A DNA stretch of 64,000 nucleotides. It comes from Saccharopolyspora gloriosae (lineage in GTDB: Bacteria > Actinomycetota > Actinomycetes > Mycobacteriales > Pseudonocardiaceae). The notes beneath the pieces are model-generated. The model was not told the origin of the DNA and made no database searches. It saw nothing but the letters and a program-made list of their open reading frames with translations. The stretch is from assembly GCF_022828475.1 (NCBI RefSeq), contig NZ_CP059557.1:620001-684000 (forward strand), in the 5' to 3' direction. Each line of letters opens with the position of its first letter. The stretch's first letter is position 1. The position numbers and the translations under genes are program-made. Positions 27,340 to 38,172 of the stretch are shown here, piece by piece.

Positions 27340-29061
27340 ATGATGGTTAATGTGTCCGACATGGCTTCCAGCAACGGTGCTTCCCGCCACTACGACGTCG
27401 TTGTGATCGGTTCCGGCTTCGGCGGCAGCGTCGCCGCGCTCCGGCTCACCGAGAAGGGCTACCGGGTGGCGGTGCTGGAGGCCGGGCGGCGCTTCAGCGA
27501 CGACGAGTTCGCGAAGACCTCCTGGGACCTGCGCCGATTCCTGTGGGCGCCGCAGATCGGCTGCTACGGCATCCAGCGCATCCACCTGCTGCGGGACTGC
27601 CTGATCCTGGCCGGATCGGGTGTCGGCGGCGGCTCGCTGGTGTACGCGAACACGCTGTACCGGCCGCTGAAGCCGTTCTACAACGACTCGCAGTGGGCGC
27701 ACATCACCGACTGGGAGACCGAGCTCTCCCCGCACTACGACCAGGCGAGCCGGATGCTCGGCGTGGTCACGAACCCGACGACCACGCCGTCGGACGTGGT
27801 GATGAAGCAGGTCGCCGCCGACATGGGCGTCGACGACAGCTACCACCCGACCCCGGTGGGCGTGCACTTCGGCAAGCCGGGCGAAACGGTCGCCGACCCG
27901 TACTTCGGCGGCGCCGGGCCGTCCCGCACCGGCTGCACCGAATGCGGCGCGTGCATGACCGGATGCCGGGTCGGGGCGAAGAACACCCTGGTCAAGAACT
28001 ATCTGCACCTCGCGGAGGCCGGTAGTGCCGAAGTGTTCCCGATGACCACCGTGCACCGGCTCGCCGAGGGCGATGACGGGCGCTGGCGGATCGGGACCCG
28101 GCGGACCGGGGCGAAAACGGCGTTCGGCAGCTCCGTGTTCACCGCCGACCAGGTCGTCGTGGCCGCCGGAACCTGGGGCACCCAGAACCTGCTGCACCGG
28201 GCGCGGAACCGCGGCGACCTGCCCCGGCTGTCGGCGAAGCTGGGCGAGCTGACCCGGACCAACTCCGAAGCGATCATCGGGGCGCAGGTCAGCGAGGTGG
28301 GCGAGCAGAACTACTCCAGCGGAGTCGCGATCACCTCGTCGTTCCACCCGGACGAGGACACCCACATCGAACCCGTCCGCTACGGCAAGGGCAGCAACGC
28401 GATGGGGCTGCTGCAGACCTTCCCCACCAAGGGCGGCCAGCCGGACCCGCGGTGGAAGCAGTGGCTGCGGTTCGTGCGCAACGACCCGGTGAAGGCGTTG
28501 AAGATGGCGATCGTGCGCAACTGGAGCGAGCGCACGATCATCCTGCTGGTGATGCAGAGCCTGGACAACTCGCTGATCACCCGCGTCAAGCGCGGCCTGT
28601 TCGGCTCCCGGCTCACCTCCCGCCAAGGCCACGGGGCGCCCAACCCCAGCTTCATCCCCGCAGGTGAGGAGGCCAACGAGCGGGTCGCCGAGAAGATCGG
28701 CGGCACCGCGGGCGGCACCTGGGGCGAGCTGATCGACATGCCGATGACCGCGCACTTCATCGGAGGCTGCGCCATCGCGGCGGACGCCGAGCACGGGGTC
28801 ATCGACCCGTACCACCGGGCTTACGGGCATCCGACGCTGTCGATCGTGGACGGCTCGGCGATCACCGCGAACCTCGGGGTGAACCCGTCGCTGACGATCA
28901 CCGCGCAGGCGGAGCGGGCGTTCTCGATGTGGCCGAACAAGGGGGAGCCGGACGGGCGTGCCCCGCAGGCGGAGGGCTATCGGCGGATGGACCCGGTGGC
29001 GCCGAAGAGCCCGGCGGTGCCCGCCGACGCTCCCGCGGCGCTGCGGCTGCCGCTGGTGTGA
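27340..29061 (+). CDS. choD: ChoD-type GMC oxidoreductase
   Basis: The 573-residue flavoprotein has the FAD-binding VVIGSGFGGSVAALRL, LAGSGVGGGSLVYANTLY, and the C-terminal GMC segment (HFIGGCAIAADAEHGVIDPYHRAYG, ITANLGVNPSLTITAQAERA). It is close to M. tuberculosis ChoD (Rv3409c), annotated as cholesterol oxidase although its true substrate is debated. A ferredoxin-like cluster GCTECGACMTGCRVGAKN is present, as in ChoD. Start is uncertain among ATG 27340, ATG 27343 and ATG 27361; none has a good ribosome-binding site. Confidence 0.9.
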   Translation: MMVNVSDMASSNGASRHYDVVVIGSGFGGSVAALRLTEKGYRVAVLEAGRRFSDDEFAKTSWDLRRFLWAPQIGCYGIQRIHLLRDCLILAGSGVGGGSLVYANTLYRPLKPFYNDSQWAHITDWETELSPHYDQASRMLGVVTNPTTTPSDVVMKQVAADMGVDDSYHPTPVGVHFGKPGETVADPYFGGAGPSRTGCTECGACMTGCRVGAKNTLVKNYLHLAEAGSAEVFPMTTVHRLAEGDDGRWRIGTRRTGAKTAFGSSVFTADQVVVAAGTWGTQNLLHRARNRGDLPRLSAKLGELTRTNSEAIIGAQVSEVGEQNYSSGVAITSSFHPDEDTHIEPVRYGKGSNAMGLLQTFPTKGGQPDPRWKQWLRFVRNDPVKALKMAIVRNWSERTIILLVMQSLDNSLITRVKRGLFGSRLTSRQGHGAPNPSFIPAGEEANERVAEKIGGTAGGTWGELIDMPMTAHFIGGCAIAADAEHGVIDPYHRAYGHPTLSIVDGSAITANLGVNPSLTITAQAERAFSMWPNKGEPDGRAPQAEGYRRMDPVAPKSPAVPADAPAALRLPLV

Positions 29062-29173
29062 TCGCCGGGCGGCCCCGGTCGACCGCGGTCGCGGGCGGAG
29101 CCGCTGGCCGGGTGGTGCGGGCTAGCTGGGATGATGGGTGCAGCGCACGCATCCGCCTGGAGGTTTCGACGAC

Positions 29174-30784
<1,611 letters not shown>

Positions 30785-30804
30785 TCAGGCTCCGGAAGTG
30801 AAGC

Positions 30805-30838
30805 GAACGGCCCGGGCGAACCATCGCGCGGGCCGTTC
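30805..30838 (+). terminator. hairpin after guaA
   Basis: GAACGGCCCG and CGGGCCGTTC form a perfect 10-bp stem with a 14-base loop, 20 bp after the stop. Confidence 0.65.
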
Positions 30839-30855
30839 CGCGTCTTCGGGGGCAT

Positions 30856-30905
30856 GAGTGAACGGACCGTTCGTCCAATCAGCTTGGACGAACGGTCCGT
30901 TCACT
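30856..30905. repeat. family A repeat, copy 7
   Basis: GTGAACGGACCGTTCGTCCAA and its complement TTGGACGAACGGTCCGTTCAC enclose a loop of about 7 bases, giving a perfect 21-bp stem. It lies between guaA and the convergent GH16 gene; the remaining 210 bp to 31116 show nothing further. (Arms are quoted over their main part; see 30856-30877 and 30884-30905.). Confidence 0.92.
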
Positions 30906-31116
30906 TCCGACGGCAGCCGGCGACCGGGGTTCGGTCGTCGCCTCGTCAGCGGCGGAGCCGGTGAGGTTCCGCCACCCGGACACCCGCACAGGCCATCCGG
31001 AGGGGACTTTCCAGAATTCGGGGGCGTGGCCCGCGGTGCGGGATGCGCACCGGGGCTACGCCTCCACCCGGGTCACGGGCGTCGTGGGCGCGGATCACGA
31101 CGCACGTGATCGGGAA

Positions 31117-32034
31117 TCACTGTTCGACGCGAACCCAGTCGATGAGGTAACGGGCATTGCCCGCCTTGATCTTGTCAACCGATTCTTGCGGCAGTCCGAA
31201 ATAGGGTTCGGTCACGCCGTTGACGCCGTTCGGGAACTGGCCGCCGGTCGCGAAGTTCAGAATCATGAACTGCGGGTCGTCGTAGACCCAAGTCCAGCCG
31301 TTCTGCTCCATTTCGGCTCGGGTGATCTCGTAGATCTGCTTGTCGTCGACGGAGAAGACGAATCCGTCGGTCGTCCAGTCCACCTTGTAGGTGTGCCAGT
31401 CCGCGGGGTCCATTCCTTCGAACTGTTGCTGACCGGCGATCGGGGTGTCGCCGTGGTACTCGGGACCGTGCAGGGCGACGCTGGTCCACGGCTCGCCGAC
31501 GCTTTCCATGATGTCGACTTCGCCGTTCTGCGGCCAGCCCACCTCGTCCATGTTCGCGCCCAGCGACCACCAGGCGGGCCACAGGCCCTGGCTGGTGCCG
31601 CCCTCGGGCAGCTTCAGCCGCGCCGAGTAGCTGCCGTGGGTGAACTCGAACTTGTCCTGCGTGTTGACCCGGCCCGACTGGAAGTCGTAGGTGTTCCCGT
31701 CGGGAGCCTGGAATCCGGGGGTGCTGCGAGCGTGCAGGGCCAGCGCACCGTTGGTGGCGCCGGTCGTCGCGTCGTCGTGATCGATGTAGATCGTCTCGGG
31801 GGAGTCGACGTACGCCTGCTGCTCCTGGTTGACCGTGCCGAAGTTCTCCCCGGTGACCTCGACCTTCCACTTGGACTCGTCGAGCTCGGCACCGGAGAAG
31901 TCGTCGAAGAACACCTCCGCCTTCGGCTGCGGGGCGAGAGCGGCAGGTGCGGTGCCGGCGGAGGCGGTGGCGAACGGGAACAGGCAAAGCGCGGCGAGCG
32001 TGGTGCCTGCCGCCTTGAAACCGGTTCGGGACAC
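31117..32034 (-). CDS. secreted GH16 endo-beta-glucanase (laminarinase-like)
   Basis: The 305-residue enzyme has a signal peptide (about residues 1-33, AALCLFPFATASAG) and a GH16 jelly-roll. The catalytic motif ExDxxE is GEVDIMESVG, with the nucleophile and acid/base Glu. QEQQAYVDSP and LWPAWWSLG match bacterial beta-1,3-glucanases, so laminarin or fungal glucan is the likely substrate. GTG 32034 has AAGGAG upstream. A LacI-type operator lies 32 bp upstream and a LacI gene follows on the same strand upstream, suggesting sugar-dependent repression. Confidence 0.92.
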   Translation of the reverse strand: MSRTGFKAAGTTLAALCLFPFATASAGTAPAALAPQPKAEVFFDDFSGAELDESKWKVEVTGENFGTVNQEQQAYVDSPETIYIDHDDATTGATNGALALHARSTPGFQAPDGNTYDFQSGRVNTQDKFEFTHGSYSARLKLPEGGTSQGLWPAWWSLGANMDEVGWPQNGEVDIMESVGEPWTSVALHGPEYHGDTPIAGQQQFEGMDPADWHTYKVDWTTDGFVFSVDDKQIYEITRAEMEQNGWTWVYDDPQFMILNFATGGQFPNGVNGVTEPYFGLPQESVDKIKAGNARYLIDWVRVEQ

Positions 32035-32065
32035 GAAATTCTCCTTCGCGGGGGACGTTGAAGGG

Positions 32066-32079
32066 TGAGAGCGCTCTCA
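32066..32079. promoter_or_regulatory. LacI-type operator of the GH16 gene
   Basis: TGAGAGCGCTCTCA is a perfect 14-bp palindrome with the central CG typical of LacI/GalR operators, 32 bp upstream of the GH16 start. The adjacent LacI-family gene is the obvious candidate to bind it. Confidence 0.88.
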
Positions 32080-32332
32080 ACGGAACAGGCTGCTCACCTG
32101 AAACGTTCCGGTAAAGGCTATATCGATGCAGTCCGGGGCTGATTACGCCGATCGGCCGCTATTGGACGGGCATCGGAACCCGGTTGTGCGATTCGACGAA
32201 TCGGTTATCGCCGTTTTTGCCATTATTGCACGAGCGGCCTGCCTGTTCGGGTGGATTCGAATGCCCGATTCGATGATCTCCATTCGCCGGTTCCCGGTAA
32301 AAAGGCACGGCCGAATTCTCCCCCCGAAAAGA

Positions 32333-33355
32333 TCATGCGGAGTCTCGCCGGACGAGCTCCACAGGCAGGATCTCCCGGCCCGGCGTGACCGGTTCGCCCG
32401 CGATCAACCGGCGCATCAACTCGACCATGTGCACCGTGCGCAGCGCCGGATCCTGCCGGATCGTCGTGAGCGGGGGAGCGGTGTGCGGCGCGATCGCGGG
32501 CTGGTCGTCGAACCCGACGACCGCCACGTCGTCCGGAACCCGCCGCCCGGCCGCGCGCAACGCCCGCAGCGCGCCCACCGCCATCAGGTCGTTGGCCACG
32601 AACACCGCGTCCAGGTCCGGGACCCGCCGCAACAGGGCCGCCATGGCCCGCTCGCCGCCCTGCTCGGTGAAGCCGCCGGGCTCCGCGCGCAGCGCCGTCG
32701 CCGCCTCGTCCGCGCCGGTCGCCTCCCGCCAGCCCTGGAGCCGCTCCAGGCCCGCGTACTCGTCCTGCGGACCGGCGACGGTCACGATCCTGCGCCTGCC
32801 CAGCGACAACAGATGCTCGGTCGCCTGCCTGCCGCCGCCGACGTTGTCGTGGTCGACCAGGTGCAGGCCCCGCTCGGAGATCCACGGCCTGCCGCCGAAC
32901 ACCACCGGCAGCGGCAGCTCCCGCACCGCCTCCGGCAGCGGATCGTCCCGGTGCGGGGCGAGCACCAGCGCGCCGTCGACGTGCCCGGCCGCCAGGTAGC
33001 GGGCGATCCGTGCGTGATCATCCGGCCGGTGCACCATCAGCAGCACCATCTGGCTGTCCCCAGCGGACAGGTGCTGGGAGACGATGCGGACCGTGGAGGC
33101 GAAGAACGGGTCGTCGAAGAACTTGTTCTCCGGTTCCGAGAGCACCAGCGCGACCGCGCCGGTGCGACGGGTGACCAGGGCGCGGGCCGCGCGGTTCGGC
33201 ACGTAGCCGAGGTCGCGAACCGCCGCCGCGACCTGGTCGCGCGCCTCGGGGCTCACCCGCGGGGACTCGTTGATCACTCGGGACGCCGTCGCGCGGGACA
33301 CCCCCGCCCGAGCCGCCACGTCCTCCAGCGTCGGCCGCCCGCCGGGCACGCTCAT
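32333..33355 (-). CDS. LacI family transcriptional regulator
   Basis: The 340-residue repressor has the LacI HTH and hinge helix (PTLEDVAARAGVSRATASRV, EARDQVAAAVRDLGYVPNRAARAL) and a periplasmic-binding-protein-like effector domain (VALVLSEPENKFFDDPFF, VVGFDDQPAIAPHTAPPLTT). I chose ATG 33355 because GGGGGAG lies upstream at good spacing. ATG 33397 is preceded by TACGCT at 8 nt and could be a leaderless start adding 14 residues. Its likely target is the GH16 gene, separated from it by 298 bp carrying the operator. Confidence 0.92.
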   Translation of the reverse strand: MSVPGGRPTLEDVAARAGVSRATASRVINESPRVSPEARDQVAAAVRDLGYVPNRAARALVTRRTGAVALVLSEPENKFFDDPFFASTVRIVSQHLSAGDSQMVLLMVHRPDDHARIARYLAAGHVDGALVLAPHRDDPLPEAVRELPLPVVFGGRPWISERGLHLVDHDNVGGGRQATEHLLSLGRRRIVTVAGPQDEYAGLERLQGWREATGADEAATALRAEPGGFTEQGGERAMAALLRRVPDLDAVFVANDLMAVGALRALRAAGRRVPDDVAVVGFDDQPAIAPHTAPPLTTIRQDPALRTVHMVELMRRLIAGEPVTPGREILPVELVRRDSA

Positions 33356-33457
33356 CCGCTTCTCCCCCTTCGCCTGCACTGCGGTCGAGGCAGACATCGG
33401 ATGGCAGCGTAGAGCGTGCCGGTCCACCCGATCCGGCGGCCCGGCCGTCCGAGACCG

Positions 33458-33664
33458 TCAGTGGTCGCGGCGTCGCATCGAGGCGATCAGCAGGAAGATG
33501 CCCACCAGCACCGCCGCGCCCGCCAACGACCATTCGATCCAGAAGTCGTTCGAGCCGCCGAACAGCACCGAACCCGAGATGATCAGCGCGAGGGCTCCCG
33601 CCACCAGCAGCGCGGTGTCCGGGCCGTCGGCCGGTCGTGCTTCGTTGCGGGCGTTCTCAGCCAC
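33458..33664 (-). CDS. small two-helix membrane protein
   Basis: The 68-residue product has a charged N-terminus and two membrane helices (LLVAGALALIISGSVLFGG and IEWSLAGAAVLVGIFLLIAS) ending MRRRDH. Its start overlaps the PspC gene stop by 8 bp, so the two are translated together. I do not recognise a family beyond small proteins found beside PspC genes in related actinobacteria. Confidence 0.8.
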   Translation of the reverse strand: MAENARNEARPADGPDTALLVAGALALIISGSVLFGGSNDFWIEWSLAGAAVLVGIFLLIASMRRRDH

Positions 33665-34823
33665 GGCGCACCTCCACGCTGCCGTTGTCGGCGGACAGGT
33701 CGAGGGCCAGGTGTCCGCCGCCGGGGCCGTCGACCCCGTCGTCGTTGATCTCCATCCAGCTGTGGTCGCCGCCTGATTGCCGGTTGCCCAGGCAGTCCAC
33801 GGTGCCGCGGTCCGTGGAGCAGGTCGCGGTCGCGTCCAGGCCGGGAGGCAGCAGCACCGTCACCCGGCCGTTGCCGACGCTCGCGCTGGTCTCGACCCGC
33901 TCCTCGCCGGTGAGCCGCAACTGCCGCAGATCCAAGGTGAACGTGCCGTTCGGGATGTACGGGTAGGTCTCCTGCAACGCGGTCGAAGTGTTCGCGACGA
34001 TCTCCTGAGTGCGCGGCGTTCCCCACTGCCGCTCAGACGAACCGTGGTCCTCCTCCGTCACGTTCAGCAGCATCGCCAACGCGCCGATGGGCAGCGCGAA
34101 CGCGATCAGCATCCGGCTGCCGCGCAAGAACGCGCCCGCCACCATGCCGACGCCGAGCACCCCCAGCGCCACGGCGAACGCAGCGGTCACGCCGCTGAAC
34201 GTCAGAGCCACCGCGGAAGCGAGCACGGCTGCGCCCACCGTCAGCCAGCCGATCCACGCACGCTTCTCCTGCGGCGGCCCGGATTCTTCGTTCGGCGGTT
34301 CGGGCAGGTCCCACGCGAACGGTGCGGCGCCCAGCGGATCCCAGCTCGGCGGCTCGGTTCGCGCCGTGGAGCTCGGGTACACCCAGGTGTTCTCGCCGAC
34401 CGGTGCCGCCGCGGGCGGTGCGGTGGCGACGGCCGCCGGAGCGCGATGGTTGCGGTGCAGCAGGTACAGGCCGCCGATGGCCGCCCCGAACACCAGCCAG
34501 CCGTGCGGGTAGAGCATGGCCAGCGCGGTGGGGATGCCGATCGTCACCAGCAGCGTCAGCCCCACCAGCAGGCGGAGCCGGTGCCGGTCGTCGGACGGCT
34601 CCGCGTTCGGCAGCACTCCCCACAGCGCCAGGTACAGCGCCAGGCCACCGCCGCCGGGGACGGTAGCCACCACGAACGCCACCCGCACCAGCACCGGATC
34701 GATGCCGTAGCGCCGGCCGATCGCGGCGCTGACTCCGGTGAGCTTGCGGCCCTCCCGAGGACGTGCCGGCCGGGTCTCCCACATCTCGCGCAGGGTGTCG
34801 CCGACGTTGTCGTTCCCGTTCAT
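33657..34823 (-). CDS. PspC domain membrane protein
   Basis: The 388-residue protein begins with a PspC domain (about residues 10-75; GRKLTGVSAAIGRRYGIDPVLVRVAFVVATV with a membrane helix), then several further helices, a cytoplasmic proline-rich loop and a C-terminal beta-rich domain of about 120 residues (TFTLDLRQLRLTGEERVETS) like the DUF4097/LiaF-type adhesin fold. PspC and LiaF proteins take part in envelope-stress sensing. It is divergent from a histidine kinase that also has a PspC domain. ATG 34823 was chosen because the family begins a few residues before this PspC domain. Confidence 0.88.
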   Translation of the reverse strand: MNGNDNVGDTLREMWETRPARPREGRKLTGVSAAIGRRYGIDPVLVRVAFVVATVPGGGGLALYLALWGVLPNAEPSDDRHRLRLLVGLTLLVTIGIPTALAMLYPHGWLVFGAAIGGLYLLHRNHRAPAAVATAPPAAAPVGENTWVYPSSTARTEPPSWDPLGAAPFAWDLPEPPNEESGPPQEKRAWIGWLTVGAAVLASAVALTFSGVTAAFAVALGVLGVGMVAGAFLRGSRMLIAFALPIGALAMLLNVTEEDHGSSERQWGTPRTQEIVANTSTALQETYPYIPNGTFTLDLRQLRLTGEERVETSASVGNGRVTVLLPPGLDATATCSTDRGTVDCLGNRQSGGDHSWMEINDDGVDGPGGGHLALDLSADNGSVEVRRG

Positions 34824-34928
34824 GCCACTCACTATCGAGGTGGCGCGCGACCGGACGCATCGGGGACGCCCCTGAGAGCCGCCCCGAATGCCCTGGGAAT
34901 TCCCCGATGCACCTGATCTTGCGCGCGT

Positions 34929-36359
34929 GTGACCATCACCGTTGTGAGAACCCGGTCCCAACGCGAACATGATCGCGCGCACCGCAGGTCGCGGACCGCT
35001 GCGACCACCGCTCCGCACGGCCCCGCACCGTCGGCCCCACCGCAGCATCCGGGTGCCGCGCCGGAAGCCCCGACGTTGCCGCACGGGCATGTGGTGCACG
35101 GTCCGCACTCGACGGCCGGTGAGAACCATCCGAAGCTGTACCGCCGCCGCGGCGGACGGCTGGTGTCGGGTGTCTGCGGCGGGATCGCCGACCACCTGGG
35201 CGTGTCGGTGCTGAGCGTGCGGGCGACGTTCGCGGTGCTCGCCGCTTTCGGCGGCGCCGGCGTGTTCGCCTACGGGCTGCTGTGGGTCCTCGTGCCGCAG
35301 AGCGCCGGTGCCGAACCGCCCGTCACCGATCGTGAACGCCAGCAAGGCCTTGGGCTGATCATCCTGGGCCTGGGTTTGGCGGTCGCCGTCGGACTGCTCG
35401 GCATCCTGCCCGCCTGGTTGACCGGCCCGCTCGGCGTCGCTCTCGTCGGCGCGGCGGTGGTGTGGCGGGAAGCGGACGAATCGCAGCGGCGGCGATGGCG
35501 GGAAGGCGCCCGCTCCGGGATGACCGGAGCCGTCCTCGGCGGCGGTGGGCGGGCCGCGCTGGTGCGGATCATCTCCGGCGCCGCACTCGTGGTGATCGGC
35601 GCGGTGGTGTTCTTGGCGGGCAACGCCACCGTCAGCGACCTGCAGTTCGCGATGCTGTCCACGATCACCGCGCTGATCGGCGCCGCGGTGCTCACGGTGC
35701 CGTGGTGGATGCGGCTGATGCGGGACTTGGACGTGGAGCGCGCCGGTCGCGTCCGCTCGCAGGAACGCGCCGAGATCGCCGCGCATCTGCACGACTCGGT
35801 GCTGCAGACGTTGGCGCTGATCCAGAAGCAGGCCGGCTCGGAGCGCGAGGTCCGCAGGCTGGCCCGCGGGCAGGAACGCGAACTGCGGACCTGGCTCTAC
35901 GGCCCCGACGGCTACGGCCGCGCCGACGGTGAGCAGGAGCCTCGGACGCAGCCGGGGGAGAAACCGCCGCAGACGCTGTCCGCGCAGCTCACGCGGGCCT
36001 GCGGTGAGGTGGAGGACGCTTTCGCGATCACCGTGCAGCAGGTGGTCGTCGGGGACTGCGAACTCGACGAGCCGCTCACCGCCGCGCTCGCCGCCGCCAG
36101 GGAGGCCGTGGTGAACGCGGCGAAGCACGCCGGGGTGAGCGAGGTCAGCGTCTACGCGGAAGTCGAACCCGAGCAGGTGTCGATCTTCGTGCGGGACCGC
36201 GGCGCCGGATTCGACCCGGAGCAGGTGTCCGGCGACCGCCACGGGCTCGCCGACTCGATCAAGGGGAGGATGGAGCGCAACGGCGGCTCCGTCCGGATCA
36301 AGACCTCGCCCGGTTCGGGCACCGAAGTGCAGATGGACATGCCGAGGAAGACCAGCTGA
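34929..36359 (+). CDS. PspC-containing sensor histidine kinase
   Basis: The 476-residue kinase has an N-terminal disordered stretch, a PspC domain (about residues 70-125; YRRRGGRLVSGVCGGIADHLG), several membrane helices, a HisKA_3-type dimerisation segment with the phospho-acceptor in AAHLHDSVLQTLALIQKQ (His near 287) and an ATPase domain (REAVVNAAKHAGVSEV, RDRGAGFDPEQV, GTEVQMDMP). The response regulator gene starts 38 bp after its stop. The divergent PspC gene is the likely partner. Together they resemble a LiaFSR-like envelope-stress circuit, by inference. Confidence 0.92.
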   Translation: MTITVVRTRSQREHDRAHRRSRTAATTAPHGPAPSAPPQHPGAAPEAPTLPHGHVVHGPHSTAGENHPKLYRRRGGRLVSGVCGGIADHLGVSVLSVRATFAVLAAFGGAGVFAYGLLWVLVPQSAGAEPPVTDRERQQGLGLIILGLGLAVAVGLLGILPAWLTGPLGVALVGAAVVWREADESQRRRWREGARSGMTGAVLGGGGRAALVRIISGAALVVIGAVVFLAGNATVSDLQFAMLSTITALIGAAVLTVPWWMRLMRDLDVERAGRVRSQERAEIAAHLHDSVLQTLALIQKQAGSEREVRRLARGQERELRTWLYGPDGYGRADGEQEPRTQPGEKPPQTLSAQLTRACGEVEDAFAITVQQVVVGDCELDEPLTAALAAAREAVVNAAKHAGVSEVSVYAEVEPEQVSIFVRDRGAGFDPEQVSGDRHGLADSIKGRMERNGGSVRIKTSPGSGTEVQMDMPRKTS

Positions 36360-36396
36360 TGAGCCGACCGCACGGGTGGTCGACGGAGGAGGACTC

Positions 36397-37071
36397 ATGA
36401 CCAGCGACGAAACGGACCGGTCCCCGGTGCGCGTGTTCCTCGTCGACGACCACGCGCTGTTCCGATCCGGAGTGCGCGCCGAACTCGCCATCGCCCCCGA
36501 CCAGGTCGAAGTCGTGGGAGAGGCCGGTTCCGTCGGGGAGGCCGTCGCGGGAATCGCCCATTACGAGCCGGAGGTCGTGCTGCTCGACGTGCACATGCCC
36601 GACGGCGGCGGCGCCGAAGTGCTGCGCCGGGTCCGGGGCGAGCACCCCGACGTGGTGTTCCTGGCGCTGTCGGTCTCCGACGCCGCCGAAGACGTCATCG
36701 CCGTGATCCGCGGCGGCGCGCGCGGCTACGTCACCAAGACGATCTCCGGGCGGGAGCTGGCCGACGCGGTGTGCCAGGTCGCGGCGGGCGACCCGGTGTT
36801 CTCCCCGCGGCTCGCCGGATTCGTGCTCGACGCCTTCTCCCAGGGGCCGAACTCCGCGCCCATCGGCGACCCGGAGCTCGACCTGCTCACCCCGCGCGAA
36901 CGGGACGTGCTGCGACTGCTGGCGCGCGGCTACGCGTACAAGGAGATCGCGTCGGAACTGTTCATCTCGGTGAAGACCGTCGAGACCCACGTGTCCAGCG
37001 TGCTGCGGAAGTCCCAGCTGTCCAACAGGTACGAGCTCTCCCGTTGGGCCACTGATCGCCGGTTGGTCTGA
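36397..37071 (+). CDS. NarL/LuxR-type response regulator
   Basis: The 224-residue regulator has a receiver domain with the acidic pair VDDH and phospho-acceptor Asp in VVLLDVHMPDGGG (about residue 67), and a C-terminal LuxR HTH (LTPRERDVLRLLARGYAYKE, IASELFISVKTVETHVSSVL). GGAGGAGGACTC precedes the ATG at 36397. It follows the PspC kinase gene and is its cognate partner. Targets probably include the divergent PspC operon. Confidence 0.93.
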   Translation: MTSDETDRSPVRVFLVDDHALFRSGVRAELAIAPDQVEVVGEAGSVGEAVAGIAHYEPEVVLLDVHMPDGGGAEVLRRVRGEHPDVVFLALSVSDAAEDVIAVIRGGARGYVTKTISGRELADAVCQVAAGDPVFSPRLAGFVLDAFSQGPNSAPIGDPELDLLTPRERDVLRLLARGYAYKEIASELFISVKTVETHVSSVLRKSQLSNRYELSRWATDRRLV

Positions 37072-37074
37072 GGA

Positions 37075-38016
37075 TCACTTCATGGGGTGGTTGATGGCGA
37101 GGTCGGTGTAGGTCCGGGCGCCGGTGATGCGAGGGGCTCGGGGCTTTCTGCTCAGCGCCACGCCGGTGAGCACCAGGGCGATGCCCAGGACCGCTCGGAT
37201 ACCGATCTGCTCGTCGAGGACGAGCGCGCCGAGCAGCACCGAGACGATCGGCATCAGGTAGGTGACGGTCGCGGCGGCCGTGGGACCTTCGTCGGCGATG
37301 AGGCGGTAGTTCAGGGCGAAGCCCACTCCGGTGCCGAACACGCCGAGCGCCGCGACCGCCAGCAGCGGGACCAGGTCGAAGTGCACCGGCGGGAACCCGT
37401 CCAGGGGCAGTGCGAAGGCCGCGAGGCCGGTGGCGGCGGTGAGCTGCATGGCCGCCATCGTCAGCGGAGCGGGCGCGGGCCTCCCGTCGCGGGCACCGGT
37501 CAAGTTCCGGCCGATGTGCACGTAGCCGATCCCGTAGCTGGCGGTCGCGCCGATGCACGCCACCAGGCCGATCCCGCCCGCCGCGCCGTGCCACGGCGCC
37601 ATGATCAGCAGCACGCCGCCGAATCCGACGGCCAGCCCGGCCAGCATCCGCGGCGACAGCTCCCGCTGGGTGCCCGCCAGGTAGCCGAACAGGATCGTCC
37701 ACAGCGGAGTCGTCGCGTTCAGCACGCCGGCCAGCCCGGAGTCCACGGTGCGCTCGCCGATGGCGAACAGCACCCACGGCAGCGCGCTCGCGAAGAACCC
37801 GGCCACCGCGACGTGCGCCCACAACCGCCGATCGCCGCGCAACCGGATGCCGCGAACCGCGCACAGCACCGCCAGCACGGCCGCTCCGAGCGCGATGCGG
37901 GTGAACGCGATCTGCACCGGTGACAGCGCGGTCAGCGCCACCTTGATCAGCAGGAAGCTGGCTCCCCACAGCAGCGCCAACGCGCCGACCCGCAGGTAGC
38001 TCGCCGGATGAGTCAT
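37075..38016 (-). CDS. EamA (DMT superfamily) transporter
   Basis: The 313-residue protein has ten predicted membrane helices in two EamA repeats (ALLWGASFLLIKVALTALSP near the start, YLMPIVSVLLGALVLDEQIG in the second repeat). The family exports amino acids or other metabolites. AAGGGGA precedes the ATG at 38016. It is divergent from a LysR gene across an AT-rich 156-bp region, and its stop is 3 bp from the convergent response-regulator stop. The substrate cannot be told from sequence. Confidence 0.9.
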   Translation of the reverse strand: MTHPASYLRVGALALLWGASFLLIKVALTALSPVQIAFTRIALGAAVLAVLCAVRGIRLRGDRRLWAHVAVAGFFASALPWVLFAIGERTVDSGLAGVLNATTPLWTILFGYLAGTQRELSPRMLAGLAVGFGGVLLIMAPWHGAAGGIGLVACIGATASYGIGYVHIGRNLTGARDGRPAPAPLTMAAMQLTAATGLAAFALPLDGFPPVHFDLVPLLAVAALGVFGTGVGFALNYRLIADEGPTAAATVTYLMPIVSVLLGALVLDEQIGIRAVLGIALVLTGVALSRKPRAPRITGARTYTDLAINHPMK

Positions 38017-38172
38017 TGATCGTCCCCTTCGCGAATCCGCCTCCGCCGGTAAACGGCAGGCGGGTGATCGATGTGAGCGTGCGGCCGCGAACACCACGAT
38101 CCGGGGCGATAACCATTAGCACAATCGAAATAAACTGAAGTAATACATCAGATCTGCTGTAGCATCGAGGCC

